Notes under the pieces: generated by a model
The model's input: the letters and a program-made list of their open reading frames with translations, nothing else
What the model was told of the DNA's origin: nothing
Database searches by the model: none
Program-made: the position numbers and the translations under genes
Part shown: piece after piece, positions 7,616-17,300 of the stretch
How the letters are laid out: every line of letters begins with the position of its first letter
Numbering within the stretch: position 1 is the first letter of the stretch
Origin: Candidatus Epulonipiscium sp.
Lineage (GTDB): Bacteria; Bacillota; Clostridia; Lachnospirales; Defluviitaleaceae
NCBI GenBank assembly: GCA_012518815.1
Contig: JAAYRK010000030.1
Location: 1-38,167 of the forward strand
DNA: 38,167 bases
Direction of reading: 5' to 3'

Positions 7616-7836
7616 TACAAAATATAAAATTTTCTTAATTATAATATAATAATTGAAAGTAGGATTTCTTCATCAATATACAATATTAATCATGATAAAA
7701 TAGTACTATTTACAATATCAGCTTAAGCTTGTATACTATAAGTAATAGTAGGAATATAGTTAATAGTTTGACTATTAACAAACAATAAACTACTTTATAA
7801 CTTTTATCAATCAAATTATTTAAGTTGCACAAATTT
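7616..7836. other. AT-rich gap without a recognisable gene
   Basis: No ORF with a ribosome site on either strand. The one clear structure is a perfect 9-bp inverted repeat with a 3-base loop at 7759-7779 (GTTAATAGT, TTG, ACTATTAAC), which could be an operator or a small hairpin. Confidence 0.4.
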
Positions 7837-7865
7837 AAAAGGAACGGTCTAGTTCCGCTCCTTTT
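7837..7865 (-). terminator. Terminator of rubrerythrin gene
   Basis: Minus strand 11-bp stem (one G-U pair) with a 7-base loop: AAAAGGAGCGG and CCGTTCCTTTT arms. It is 12 bases past the stop, and the U-tract is formed by the end of the stem. Confidence 0.8.
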
Positions 7866-7876
7866 ATCTCTAAAAA

Positions 7877-8431
7877 TTACTTGAATTCTTTAAATACTTC
7901 TTTTTTAGCTCCGCAGATTGGACATAATCCTGGTGCTTCATCCAAAACCGTATAGCCACAAACAGGGCATATGTAAACAGCTTCAAGAGCATAATCTTTC
8001 CCCGCTTTGGCCGCCTCTTGTGCTTCTTTAAACATTTTAACATGAATTTTTTCAGCCTCCAGTGCATAATGAAAAGAACGTTTTGCTCCTTTTTCATCCT
8101 GATATTCTGCAGTATTTAAGTATACGGGATACATTTGTTCCACTTCGTGGAGTTCTCCATCTATGGCACCTTGAAGATTTTCAACAGTTGTTGTATTGCC
8201 AAAGACAGCTCCTGAAGGAACAGTAAAATCTCCTTTTTGTTCTTTTAATACATTAAAGTGATTATTTGCATGAACATATTCTGCATAAGCTATGGCTTCA
8301 AAAAGTGTTCCGATATTATTAAGTCCTTCTTTTCTTGCAACTTCACCCCAAATAAGATAACGCATATGAGCCATGCTTTCACCACCATAAGCTGAACGTA
8401 AGAAATCGGCTGTCATTGCATTATTAACCAT
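7877..8431 (-). CDS. rbr: Rubrerythrin
   Basis: A 184-residue non-haem iron peroxidase that reduces hydrogen peroxide in the cytoplasm of anaerobes. Residues 1-140 form the ferritin-like diiron bundle, with ligands in GGESMAHMRY (Glu about 18), EAIAYAEYVHANNH and the second E-x2-H pair in ALEAEKIHVKMF. Residues about 145-184 are a rubredoxin domain with CPVCGY and CPICGAKK (four Cys for one iron). Length is normal. A TTG five codons upstream only reads through the ribosome site; GAGGAGG lies 6 bases before the ATG at 8431, which is used here. It is a single-gene unit, divergent from the HD-GYP gene. Confidence 0.96.
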   Translation of the reverse strand: MVNNAMTADFLRSAYGGESMAHMRYLIWGEVARKEGLNNIGTLFEAIAYAEYVHANNHFNVLKEQKGDFTVPSGAVFGNTTTVENLQGAIDGELHEVEQMYPVYLNTAEYQDEKGAKRSFHYALEAEKIHVKMFKEAQEAAKAGKDYALEAVYICPVCGYTVLDEAPGLCPICGAKKEVFKEFK

Positions 8432-8515
8432 AATATACCTCCTCAATTATACAATATATTGATTATGTTATGCAATATGAGGCTTTTTATACATTAAAAA
8501 ACCTTAAAAAATAAT

Positions 8516-8544
8516 ATCTTAATAATATACATCATTGGTGTCAA
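8516..8544 (-). promoter_or_regulatory. Promoter of rubrerythrin gene
   Basis: Minus strand TTGACA (8544-8539), 17 bases, TAAGAT (8521-8516). A second TTGCAT/TATAAT pair closer to the gene would start transcription inside the ribosome site and is less likely. Confidence 0.6.
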
Positions 8545-8629
8545 ATTATGTAGAAAAATTAATTAAATTGTCTTATAATAGTAATACAAAACAGAACGCC
8601 CTTTGTGAATTAGAATGGGGGACGATACC

Positions 8630-9736
8630 ATGCGTTTAGTTCCAGTAAATTGTTTAAAAGGTGGAGAAATTATTGCAAAAACCGTTATCGATGAAAACGG
8701 TTCTAGATTGCTTGCAAAAAATACAAGCTTTAAAAGCTACTACAAAAAGAAATTACAGGCTAGAGGAATTGATAGAATATATATTGCTGATAAACTTTCA
8801 GAAGGAATTGAAATTAAGGATGTTATCTCAGAAAAAACCAGATTAAGGACAATAAATTTAGTCAAAGATACTCTATCTATCTTTAAAGCTACCCAACAAA
8901 TTGATGTAACTCAACTTAAAACATCAGTTATCCAGATTGTAGATGATATACTAAGTAATAAAGAAATACTGTATGATATGGTGGATATAAAATCAAAAGA
9001 TGATTATACTTATGGCCATTCTGTTAATGTCGCAGTTTTATGTGTTATGCTTGGAAGAAAAATAGGTGCTGAAAAGTCATATTTAAAGAAACTTGCCTTG
9101 GGTGGTTTACTTCATGACTTTGGTAAAATATTGGTTCCTGATGAAATATTAAATAAGCCTGATAAATTATCTAAGGATGAATTTGATATTATTAAACAGC
9201 ATCCTTCCCATGGTTATCAAATATTTAAAGATCATCCTTTATTAACACCAATAAGTAAAGTAATGATTCTTATGCATCACGAAAAAGTAAATGGTGAGGG
9301 ATATCCTTTGGGAATAACTAAAAACCAAATTCATGAAGGGGCTAGAATTTGTTCAGTTTGCGATGTGTTTGATGCCATGACTAGTAAAAGAGCATATAGA
9401 AATGAGTATACTATTGTAAATACTTTAAATGAAATGGAAAGAATGACAAAAGATCATTTAGATGAAGATTTGTTTAAAACCTTTAGAGGTATGATATGTT
9501 ATTATCCTGTAGGAACTACTGTATTATTAAGTAATGATACTATTGCAATTGTTGAACAAAATAAAATAGGTTCCATAGACAGACCAACTGTAAGAGTTAT
9601 TTATGATTTAAAAAATAATGAAGAAATCTTTAGGAGAGTTGATTTATCAGCTACTAAAGAGTTAAAAGTCGAACGGGAGTTAATTTCTGAAGAATATATG
9701 AATAATCCTTCTATTTTAAGAGCAATGAGGCCATAA
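8630..9736 (+). CDS. HD-GYP cyclic-di-GMP phosphodiesterase
   Basis: A 368-residue response protein expected to hydrolyse cyclic di-GMP. The first about 110 residues (MRLVPVNCLKGGEIIAKTVIDENG) form the small N-terminal domain often seen before HD-GYP modules. The HD-GYP domain covers about residues 120-300: DDYTYGHSVNVAVL, LGGLLHDFGKILVPDEIL, KQHPSHGYQIF, MHHEKVNGEGYPLG (here GEGYP for GYP) and CDVFDAMTSKRAYR, so the metal ligands are intact. A short beta-rich tail follows. There is no receiver or membrane domain. An ATG five codons upstream lacks a ribosome site, while GGGGGA precedes the chosen ATG at 8630. It is divergent from rubrerythrin and ends at a shared terminator. Confidence 0.93.
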   Translation: MRLVPVNCLKGGEIIAKTVIDENGSRLLAKNTSFKSYYKKKLQARGIDRIYIADKLSEGIEIKDVISEKTRLRTINLVKDTLSIFKATQQIDVTQLKTSVIQIVDDILSNKEILYDMVDIKSKDDYTYGHSVNVAVLCVMLGRKIGAEKSYLKKLALGGLLHDFGKILVPDEILNKPDKLSKDEFDIIKQHPSHGYQIFKDHPLLTPISKVMILMHHEKVNGEGYPLGITKNQIHEGARICSVCDVFDAMTSKRAYRNEYTIVNTLNEMERMTKDHLDEDLFKTFRGMICYYPVGTTVLLSNDTIAIVEQNKIGSIDRPTVRVIYDLKNNEEIFRRVDLSATKELKVERELISEEYMNNPSILRAMRP

Positions 9737-9765
9737 TAAGTATTTATTCTATAATCAAAGATACT

Positions 9766-9792
9766 AAAAAAGCAGCAAAAAGCTGCTTTTTT
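9766..9792. terminator. Bidirectional terminator, HD-GYP and Tyr-rich genes
   Basis: AGCAGC (9771-9776) and GCTGCT (9782-9787) flanked by A5 and T7. It serves the plus-strand HD-GYP gene and, with the minus-strand T-run, the convergent gene that stops at 9792. Confidence 0.9.
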
Positions 9793-10337
9793 TAATAGTA
9801 GGGGTAAGGATACTGGTATTGATAAGGGTATTGATAGTATGGATATTGATAATAGGGGTATCCATAAAAAGGAGTTCTCCTGCGAAAATTTCTCCTTCTT
9901 CCAAAGAGCTCTGTAAGTAAAAGTGCTCCTGCTAATGAGCGGACTAATCTGTATCTTGGAATTCTTTGTCTATCCATATCCCCTTCGTCAAGAAGTTCTG
10001 GCATTTCTTCTATAACCCTTTCGTAAACCCTATCAATCATTTGTTCTATCATTTCTTGATCCGGATATTCATTATACATAGGGCTTCCGTTATAATCCAT
10101 CCTGTCACATTCATATTCTATATGTTTTTGAATTCTTTGATTTAGTTCTGGATACATTCTTTTCATATATTCCATATCTCTTTCGTCTAAATCATCCATA
10201 TAATTCATGCCAGCTTGATAAGGCCCCATATTATACATGCCAGCTTGAAAGGGTGCTTGATTCATCATTGGTTGCTGTCTTATACTTTCTTCTATTCCTT
10301 TATAATCTTCATTATCTAGTTCATAATCCTTAGACAT
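9792..10337 (-). CDS. Tyr/Pro-rich protein, possible spore coat component
   Basis: A 181-residue protein with three parts: a Met/Gln/Gly-rich N-terminus with the near-repeat FQAGMYNMGPYQAGMNYM (about residues 30-47), a conserved-looking helical core (MKRMYPELNQRIQKHIEYE, then YNEYPDQEMIEQMIDRVYERV, about 58-112), and a tail with an Arg cluster (RRRNFRRR) followed by repeated tyrosine/proline text (YPYYQYPYYQYPYQYQ). Similar cores with low-complexity tails occur in clostridial proteins of unknown function. Tyrosine-rich tails are common in spore coat and exosporium proteins, so that location is a guess. No signal peptide. Ribosome site AGGGAGGAAAT before ATG at 10337. Single-gene unit, convergent with the HD-GYP gene. 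Confidence 0.8.
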   Translation of the reverse strand: MSKDYELDNEDYKGIEESIRQQPMMNQAPFQAGMYNMGPYQAGMNYMDDLDERDMEYMKRMYPELNQRIQKHIEYECDRMDYNGSPMYNEYPDQEMIEQMIDRVYERVIEEMPELLDEGDMDRQRIPRYRLVRSLAGALLLTELFGRRRNFRRRTPFYGYPYYQYPYYQYPYQYQYPYPYY

Positions 10338-10410
10338 TCATATTTCCTCCCTATACATTTTTTATTTCCAATAACAATATATGCATAAGGCTTTAATTGG
10401 TTCTTATATT

Positions 10411-10439
10411 AAAAAAAATCCCTGAAATTCAGGGATTTT
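10411..10439 (-). terminator. Terminator of glgP
   Basis: A 10-bp stem (AAAATCCCTG, CAGGGATTTT; loop AAATT) overlapping the glgP stop codon; the minus strand continues as TTTTTTTT. Confidence 0.9.
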
Positions 10440-12885
10440 AGCCATTATAACGAACATCGACAGCTTTGAGCTTCCATATTTTATTTGCATATTCTTTAAT
10501 TGTTCTGTCACTAGAAAACTTACCGCTAGATGCCATATTAACAATTTGTATTTTAAGCCATTTTTCTCTGTCTTTATAAGCTTCAACCATTCTTTTATGA
10601 GTTTCTGCATAGCTTTCAAAGTCTTTAAGTACAAAGTAATGATCTCCTCCATTTAGTAAACTCTCATAAATATCTCTAAATAACTCTGTATTCTCTGGAC
10701 ATAAGAAACCATTAATCAACTGTGTTAATACTAAGCGTATATCCTGATTCATATTATATATGTCCCAAGGATTGTATCTGCCAGTTTTATAATAATCCAT
10801 AGCTTCCTCTGCAGTTAAGCCAAATATAAATATATTGTCGTCGCCAACTTCTTCTTTTATTTCTATATTAGCACCATCTAATGTGCCAATAGTCACTGCA
10901 CCATTCAACATGAACTTCATGTTACCTGTGCCAGAAGCTTCTTTACCCGCAGTTGAAATCTGCTGGCTTATATCGGCAGCTGGAAATAACTTTTCAGCAG
11001 CTGATACATTGTAATTTTCAATAAATACAACTTTAATTTTTCCATTAATGGAGGAATCATTATTAATTACATCTGCAACACAATTAATTAGCTTTATTAT
11101 AAGTTTAGCCATTTTATATGCAGAAGCTGCTTTTGCACCAAAAATAAAGGTATGAGGATAAAAATCCATGTCAGGGTTTGCTTTTAAATTATTGTATAAG
11201 TACATTACATGAAGTATATTTAAAAGCTGTCTTTTATATTCATGAAGCCTTTTTATTTGAATATCAAAAATAGAATTTGGGTCAACTTCAATATTATTTC
11301 GTTCTTTTATAAACTGTGCTAATTTCACTTTGTTTTCATATTTTATTTCCATAAATCTCTTTCTAAAAGCCTCATCTTCTTTATAGGGCAAAAGTTTTTT
11401 AAGCTCGTATAAGTCTGTAACCCATCCATCCCCTATAGTATCAGTTATTAACTCTGCAAGACTTGGATTAGCTTTTAAAAGCCACCTTCTTTGAGTAATA
11501 CCATTTGTTTTATTATTAAACCTCTCAGGGTAAATTTCATAAAAATCTTTTAAAACATCATGCTTTAAGATTTCTGTATGAAGAGCAGCTACCCCGTTAA
11601 CTGAATGACTACCTACTATAGCAAGATATGCCATTCTAACTTGACCATCTGCTACAATCGCCATCCGTCTTATTCTTTCACTGTCAAACTTATATTTATT
11701 TATCAACTTATAACAAAATCTTCGATTAATTTCTTCTACTATTTGATATATCCTTGGAAGAAGTCTACTAAATAATTCGATAGGCCATTGTTCCAAGGCT
11801 TCAGACATTATCGTGTGATTTGTATAAGAGCAAACTTTTCTTGTTATATCCCATGCTTCATCCCAAGACAAGTCTTCTTCATCTACAAGAATCCGCATAA
11901 GCTCTGCCACTGCTAATGAAGGATGGGTATCGTTCATTTGAAAGGCTACTTTATCAGGCATATCTTTAAAATCAGTATGATTAGCTTTATACCTGTTTAC
12001 TGCCTGTTGAATACTAGCAGATATAAAGAAATATTGTTGCTTTAATCTTAATTCTTTACCCTTTATATGATTGTCACTAGGATATAATACTTTTACAATT
12101 ATTTGTGCTAAGTTTTGCTCTTCTAAGGCCTTTTCATAGTCTCCTTGGTCAAATTTCTTTAAGTCGAATCTGTTTGCTGCCCTAGCATCCCATAGTCTTA
12201 AAGTATTTACCGTATAATTATTATAACCTACAATTGGAATATCATAGGGAACGGCAATAACAGATTGATAATCTTCTTGGATAAACTTGTCTTCACCGTT
12301 TTCTTTTTTCTCAACTCTTACATTTCCGCCAAATTTTACTTCGCAAGCATATTCAGGTCTGAATATTTCCCAAGGATTTCCATACTCTAGCCAGCTATCA
12401 GGATATTCTACTTGATATCCGTCAATAATTCTTTGCTCAAATATTCCATGTCTATATCTTATCCCACATCCATAAGCCGGATAGCCTAAAGTTGACAAAG
12501 AATCTAAAAAACATGCAGCTAATCTTCCTAAACCTCCATTACCAAGGCCTGGATCAGGTTCTTCTTCTTCAATGTCATTATAGCTAATACCTAGTTCCTC
12601 TAAAACCTCTTCCACTTCTTTCTTAACCATAAGATTAATAAGATTATTTCCCAAAGCTCTACCAGTTAAAAACTCCATGGATAAATAATAAACTACTTTT
12701 GCATCTTCTTTTTTATAAGTATTGTCAGTCTCAATCCACCTATCTGCAATAAGATCTTTTAACACAAAGGCAACTGCTTGGTAAACTTCTTGCTTTGATG
12801 CTTTATCTATTGTCTTTTTTGTCAATGTCTTAACCGTCTCTTTAACCTCTTCTTTAAATTCTTCTTTATTAAAGAAAAAATTCAT
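10438..12885 (-). CDS. glgP: Glycogen/maltodextrin phosphorylase (GT35)
   Basis: An 815-residue pyridoxal-phosphate enzyme that releases glucose-1-phosphate from alpha-1,4-glucans in the cytoplasm; length is normal. Visible signatures are DPGLGNGGLGRLAACFLDS near residue 110, GYGIRYRHG-like text (GCGIRYRHGIFEQ), NDTHPSLAVAELMR near 315, and the PLP-lysine motif EASGTGNMKFMLNGA with Lys near residue 655. The start ATG at 12885 follows a G7 run. It lies 23 bases downstream of apeB on the same strand, so the two are probably one transcript. No other glycogen genes are near, so the substrate (stored glycogen or imported maltodextrin) cannot be told from context. Confidence 0.97.
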   Translation of the reverse strand: MNFFFNKEEFKEEVKETVKTLTKKTIDKASKQEVYQAVAFVLKDLIADRWIETDNTYKKEDAKVVYYLSMEFLTGRALGNNLINLMVKKEVEEVLEELGISYNDIEEEEPDPGLGNGGLGRLAACFLDSLSTLGYPAYGCGIRYRHGIFEQRIIDGYQVEYPDSWLEYGNPWEIFRPEYACEVKFGGNVRVEKKENGEDKFIQEDYQSVIAVPYDIPIVGYNNYTVNTLRLWDARAANRFDLKKFDQGDYEKALEEQNLAQIIVKVLYPSDNHIKGKELRLKQQYFFISASIQQAVNRYKANHTDFKDMPDKVAFQMNDTHPSLAVAELMRILVDEEDLSWDEAWDITRKVCSYTNHTIMSEALEQWPIELFSRLLPRIYQIVEEINRRFCYKLINKYKFDSERIRRMAIVADGQVRMAYLAIVGSHSVNGVAALHTEILKHDVLKDFYEIYPERFNNKTNGITQRRWLLKANPSLAELITDTIGDGWVTDLYELKKLLPYKEDEAFRKRFMEIKYENKVKLAQFIKERNNIEVDPNSIFDIQIKRLHEYKRQLLNILHVMYLYNNLKANPDMDFYPHTFIFGAKAASAYKMAKLIIKLINCVADVINNDSSINGKIKVVFIENYNVSAAEKLFPAADISQQISTAGKEASGTGNMKFMLNGAVTIGTLDGANIEIKEEVGDDNIFIFGLTAEEAMDYYKTGRYNPWDIYNMNQDIRLVLTQLINGFLCPENTELFRDIYESLLNGGDHYFVLKDFESYAETHKRMVEAYKDREKWLKIQIVNMASSGKFSSDRTIKEYANKIWKLKAVDVRYNG

Positions 12886-12908
12886 TCAACCCCCCCATTT
12901 CTTATTAA

Positions 12909-14201
12909 CTAACTGTTATAAAACCTTTCAAAGGCTTTAATAATATATTTATGGTCTAAAACTCCTCCCAATTCCCTAATAGAATGCATAGAGAGGATTG
13001 GATTACCAATATCTACACAGCTTATTCCTAATTGTTTTACAATAATAGGTCCTATAGTTGTTCCGCCCTTTAAATCTGAACGGTTTACAAAGTATTGAAC
13101 AGGGACTCCTGCTTCTTTGCAGATTTCTTCAAATACGGAACTTGTACTTCCATCACTGGAATACTCCCGGTTAGCACTAATCTTTATTACAGGGCCACCG
13201 TTTATGATAGGCCTATTAGTAGGATCTTGCTTTTCTTCAAAATTTGGATGAAGAGCATGGGCCATATCTCCAGAAATCATAAAGGAATTAGCAAGAGACC
13301 TCAAATATCCTTCCCTATCCTTACCTAAAGAAAGCATAATCCTTTCTAGTATATAGGATGCTACCGGGGAATCTGCTCCCTCCTTGCTTGCACTTCCAAC
13401 TTCTTCATTATCAAAACAAAACAATAAATTAATACCTTTTTTAGCTTTTGTATTAATTATTGCTTTAAGTCCAGCATGAACCATTGCTAAATCATCTAAT
13501 TTAGGTGAAGAAATAAATTCTTCATTTACACCTATAATAGCTCCCTTTTCAACAGGATATAGGAATAAATCAAAATCCAATATTTTATCAGTATCTATAC
13601 TTAAGTTATCGGCTAATAAATTAATCACTTTATTATTTACTTCTAATTCCTCTTTAATAACAGCCAAAAGAGGTAGTGTGTCTTTTTGCTTATTTAATTC
13701 TATTCCTTTATTAACTTCTCGATTCATGTGTATTGCAAGACTTGGAATAATAGCAATAGGATTTTTGAAGTCAACTAACATTTTCTTAGGCTTAAAAGGA
13801 TTGTCCCCTTTTACAAAAACCCTTCCTGCAAGTGATAGAGGTCTGTCTAGCCAGCTATATAATATGGGACCGCCATAAGATTCTGTATTTAATTTTAAAT
13901 AATTATTTGTTTTTATTTCTGGATATGGTTTTATCCTAAAACCAGGACTATCCGTATGACAAGCAATAATTTTAAAAGCCTCTTCTTCTACATCTCCTTC
14001 CCCTATATCAAAAGCAACAAGGGCTGAATCATTAATTATTGTAAAATAACTTTTATTCTTTTCTAACTCCCATTTTTGTGTTAAGTCAAGAGCAGTAAAA
14101 CCATTGTCTATTAAGACCATCTCCAGCAGTTTGACTACATGAAATGGTGAAGGACTACTATTAATAAATGAAATAAGTTCTTTAGCCAATAAATTATCCA
14201 T
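12909..14201 (-). CDS. apeB: M18 family aminopeptidase
   Basis: A 430-residue zinc aminopeptidase of family M18 (aspartyl aminopeptidase type), acting on short peptides in the cytoplasm. Metal and catalytic motifs are in place: IACHTDSPGFRIKP (His about residue 81), SSPKLDDLAMVHA (Asp), LLFCFDNEEVGS (Glu pair) and the C-terminal ILSMHSIRELGG (His). Length is normal. The ATG at 14201 follows AAGGGGG with 6 bases spacing. First gene of a likely apeB-glgP unit. The stretch before it holds a GC-rich hairpin whose C-run is complementary to this ribosome site. Confidence 0.95.
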   Translation of the reverse strand: MDNLLAKELISFINSSPSPFHVVKLLEMVLIDNGFTALDLTQKWELEKNKSYFTIINDSALVAFDIGEGDVEEEAFKIIACHTDSPGFRIKPYPEIKTNNYLKLNTESYGGPILYSWLDRPLSLAGRVFVKGDNPFKPKKMLVDFKNPIAIIPSLAIHMNREVNKGIELNKQKDTLPLLAVIKEELEVNNKVINLLADNLSIDTDKILDFDLFLYPVEKGAIIGVNEEFISSPKLDDLAMVHAGLKAIINTKAKKGINLLFCFDNEEVGSASKEGADSPVASYILERIMLSLGKDREGYLRSLANSFMISGDMAHALHPNFEEKQDPTNRPIINGGPVIKISANREYSSDGSTSSVFEEICKEAGVPVQYFVNRSDLKGGTTIGPIIVKQLGISCVDIGNPILSMHSIRELGGVLDHKYIIKAFERFYNS

Positions 14202-14207
14202 ATATAT

Positions 14208-14247
14208 CCCCCTTATATAGTTTTAGGGGGGCCAAAAGGCCTCCCCT
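14208..14247 (-). promoter_or_regulatory. GC-rich hairpin before apeB, may mask its ribosome site
   Basis: Minus strand: AGGGG, bulged A, GGCC, loop TTTT, GGCCCCCCT. No T-run follows, so it is a poor terminator for ileS. Its C6 run (14231-14226) can pair instead with the GGGGG of the apeB ribosome site (14212-14208), with the loop AAAACTATAT plus flanks between. The fold is read by eye. Confidence 0.45.
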
Positions 14248-14319
14248 ATTATTATATCACAAAATATTTTATTTATTTATTTAATTCCTTAAACTTACAT
14301 ATTCAAAGCTTAAACGTCC

Positions 14320-17300
14320 TTATACCCTTTGTATGGTTAGATTAATATTTTCACCATTAATCTTCCATTCTCTTGAGTAACCTTCATTTACACTTTCTTC
14401 AGAAATATTATCTCCTAATACTTCTCCCGCTATTTCAGCTTTATTGTTTTCAATTATTTTAGCTAATTTTTCATTTCCATGATAGAAAAGATTAATATAG
14501 TCTTGTACTTCAAAGTCTGCTTCTTTTCTCATAGTTTGAACTTTACTTATTATTTCTCTTACAAAGCCTTCTTCAATTAATTCTTCTGTAAGATTTGTAT
14601 CTAAAACAACTGTAAGATCTCTTTCACTTTCTGCAATAAAGCCTTCTTTTTGTGTAGCTTCTATTAGAAGGTCTTCTTCAAAAAGTTCTACCTTTTGCCC
14701 ATCAAATTCGAAACTTAAAGGATTACCAGCTTTTAATTCATCCATTGATTTATTGCCATCTAGATTAGCTAAAGCTTCACGGATTTTTCCTACTAGCTTG
14801 CCATATTTAGGTCCTACAGTTTTTAGCTGAGGCTTAAAAGAATAAGTCGTAAAATCAGCTACATCTTCTGTAAAGACAACTTCTTTAATATTTAATTCTT
14901 CTGCAATAATATCTTTAAATAAATCTGGAAGTTCTTTATCTGTCTTTACATACATTGTGCTTAAAGGCTGTCTGTTCTTAATATTTGCTGCATTTCTACA
15001 TGCTCTGCCTTGAACAACTATTCTAACAGCTTCATCCATATTTTCTTCTAAAGCCTTATCAATAAAATTATCATCAGCTTGTGGATAATAACATAAATGT
15101 ACACTTTCTGGAGCAGTTTTATCCACATTAATCACAAGATTTCTGTAGATTTCTTCAGCCATAAAAGGTGTAAAAGGAGCAGTAATTTTAACTAAATCAA
15201 CTAATACGGTATAAAGGGTCATAAAGGCATTAATCTTATCTTGTGGCATATCTTTATACCAAAAACGTTCTCTACTTCTTCTAACATACCAATTACTTAA
15301 ATCATCTACAAATTCCTGTAATGCTCTTGATGCCTCAAATATTTTATAATTCTCAAGATTATTATCAACAAATTTAATTAATGAATGAAGTTTTGATAAA
15401 ATCCATTTATCCATTAAGGACAATTTATCATATTCTAATTTATATTCCTTTGGATTAAATTTATCAATATTAGCATAAAGCACATAAAAGGCATAGGTAT
15501 TCCAAAGAGTACCCATGAATTTTCTTTGGGCTTCACTTACAGCTTCACCATAAAATCTACTTGGCAGCCAGGGAGCACTGTTAGTATAAAAATACCATCT
15601 AACTGCATCGGCTCCTTGTTTATCTAAAACTGTCCAAGGATCTACTACATTACCTTTATGCTTACTCATCTTTAAGCCGTCTTTATCTTGAACCAAACCT
15701 AAAACAATAACATTTTTGTATGCTGGCTCGTCAAATAAAAGAGTAGATATAGCATGTAAAGTATAGAACCATCCTCTTGTTTGGTCTACAGCTTCACTTA
15801 TAAAATTAGCTGGGAAGTTTTCTTCAAAAATCTCTTTGTTTTCAAAAGGATAATGCCATTGAGCAAAAGGCATTGAGCCAGAATCATACCAACAGTCAAT
15901 AACTTCTGTTACCCTTTTCATACTGCCGCCACATTTTGGACAGTTAAGATATACATTATCGATATATGGTTTATGAAGCTCAATATCATCAGGCACATCT
16001 TGACCCATTTCTTTTAATTCAGCTATACTTCCTATAACATGACGATGCCCACAACTACATTCCCAAATAGGAAGGGGAGTTCCCCAATATCTTTCACGGC
16101 TTAAGCCCCAATCTATAACATTTTCAAGGAAATTACCAAAACGTCCATCACGGATATGTTCAGGATGCCAATTAATCTTTTTATTATTATTTACAAGCCT
16201 ATCTTTTACTTCTGTCATTTTAATAAACCATGTGTCTCTGGCATAATATAGTAAAGCCGTGTCACATCTCCAACAGAAAGGATAAGAGTGTTCATAATCT
16301 ATTGCTTTATAAAGAAGATTTCTTCCATCCAAATGCTTAATGATTTCAGGGTCTGCATCCTTAACAAAAACATCTTTCCAAGGAGTAACTGATTCTACAA
16401 ACTTTCCTTGTTCATTAACCAATTGAACAAAAGGAAGGTCATAAATACGTCCTACTTTAGCGTCATCTTCCCCAAATGCAGGTGCAGCATGAACGATACC
16501 TGTACCATCTGTTAAAGTTACAAAATTATCGGATACAACATAATATGCCTTTTTATCTGGCTTTGCAAAATCAAACAAAGGTTCATATTCTATTCCAACT
16601 AAATCCTGTCCAGACACTTTATCTAATACTTCGTATTCTTCTGTTAAAACAGTATCTGCTAGAGCCTCTGCTAAAATATATACTTCATCAGAACACTTTG
16701 CCTTAATATAGCTTTCATTTGGATTTACAACTAAGGCAACGTTGGAAGGTAATGTCCATGGAGTTGTTGTCCATGCTAAAAGATAAACTTGCTTTTCATT
16801 TTTTACAGCAAATTTAACATATATTGAAGCTTCCTTAACATCTTTATATCCTTGAGCAACTTCGTGGCTTGATAAAGATGTCCCACAACGAGGACAATAA
16901 GGTACTATCTTATGTCCTTTATACAAAAGTCCTTGATCCCATATTTTTTTCAAAGACCACCAAACGGATTCAATATATTCATTATGATAAGTAACATATG
17001 GGTTTTTCATATCTGCCCAATAGCCTACCCTGTCACTCATTTTTTCCCATTCGTTTTGATACTTCCAAACACTGTCTTTACATTTTTTAATAAAAGGCTC
17101 TACTCCATATTTTTCAATTTCAGGTTTACCACTAATACCTAACATCTTTTCTACTTCCAATTCAACAGGAAGTCCATGGGTATCCCATCCTGCCTTACGA
17201 AGAACTTTAAAACCTTTCATTGTTTTATACCTAGGAATAATATCTTTTATAACCCTAGTAAGAATATGACCTATATGTGGCTTTCCATTTGCTGTAGGAG

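Noticed and set aside
8447-8475. TTGCAT/TATAAT as the rubrerythrin promoter
   Set aside because: Transcription would start inside the ribosome site; the TTGACA pair further upstream is more sensible.
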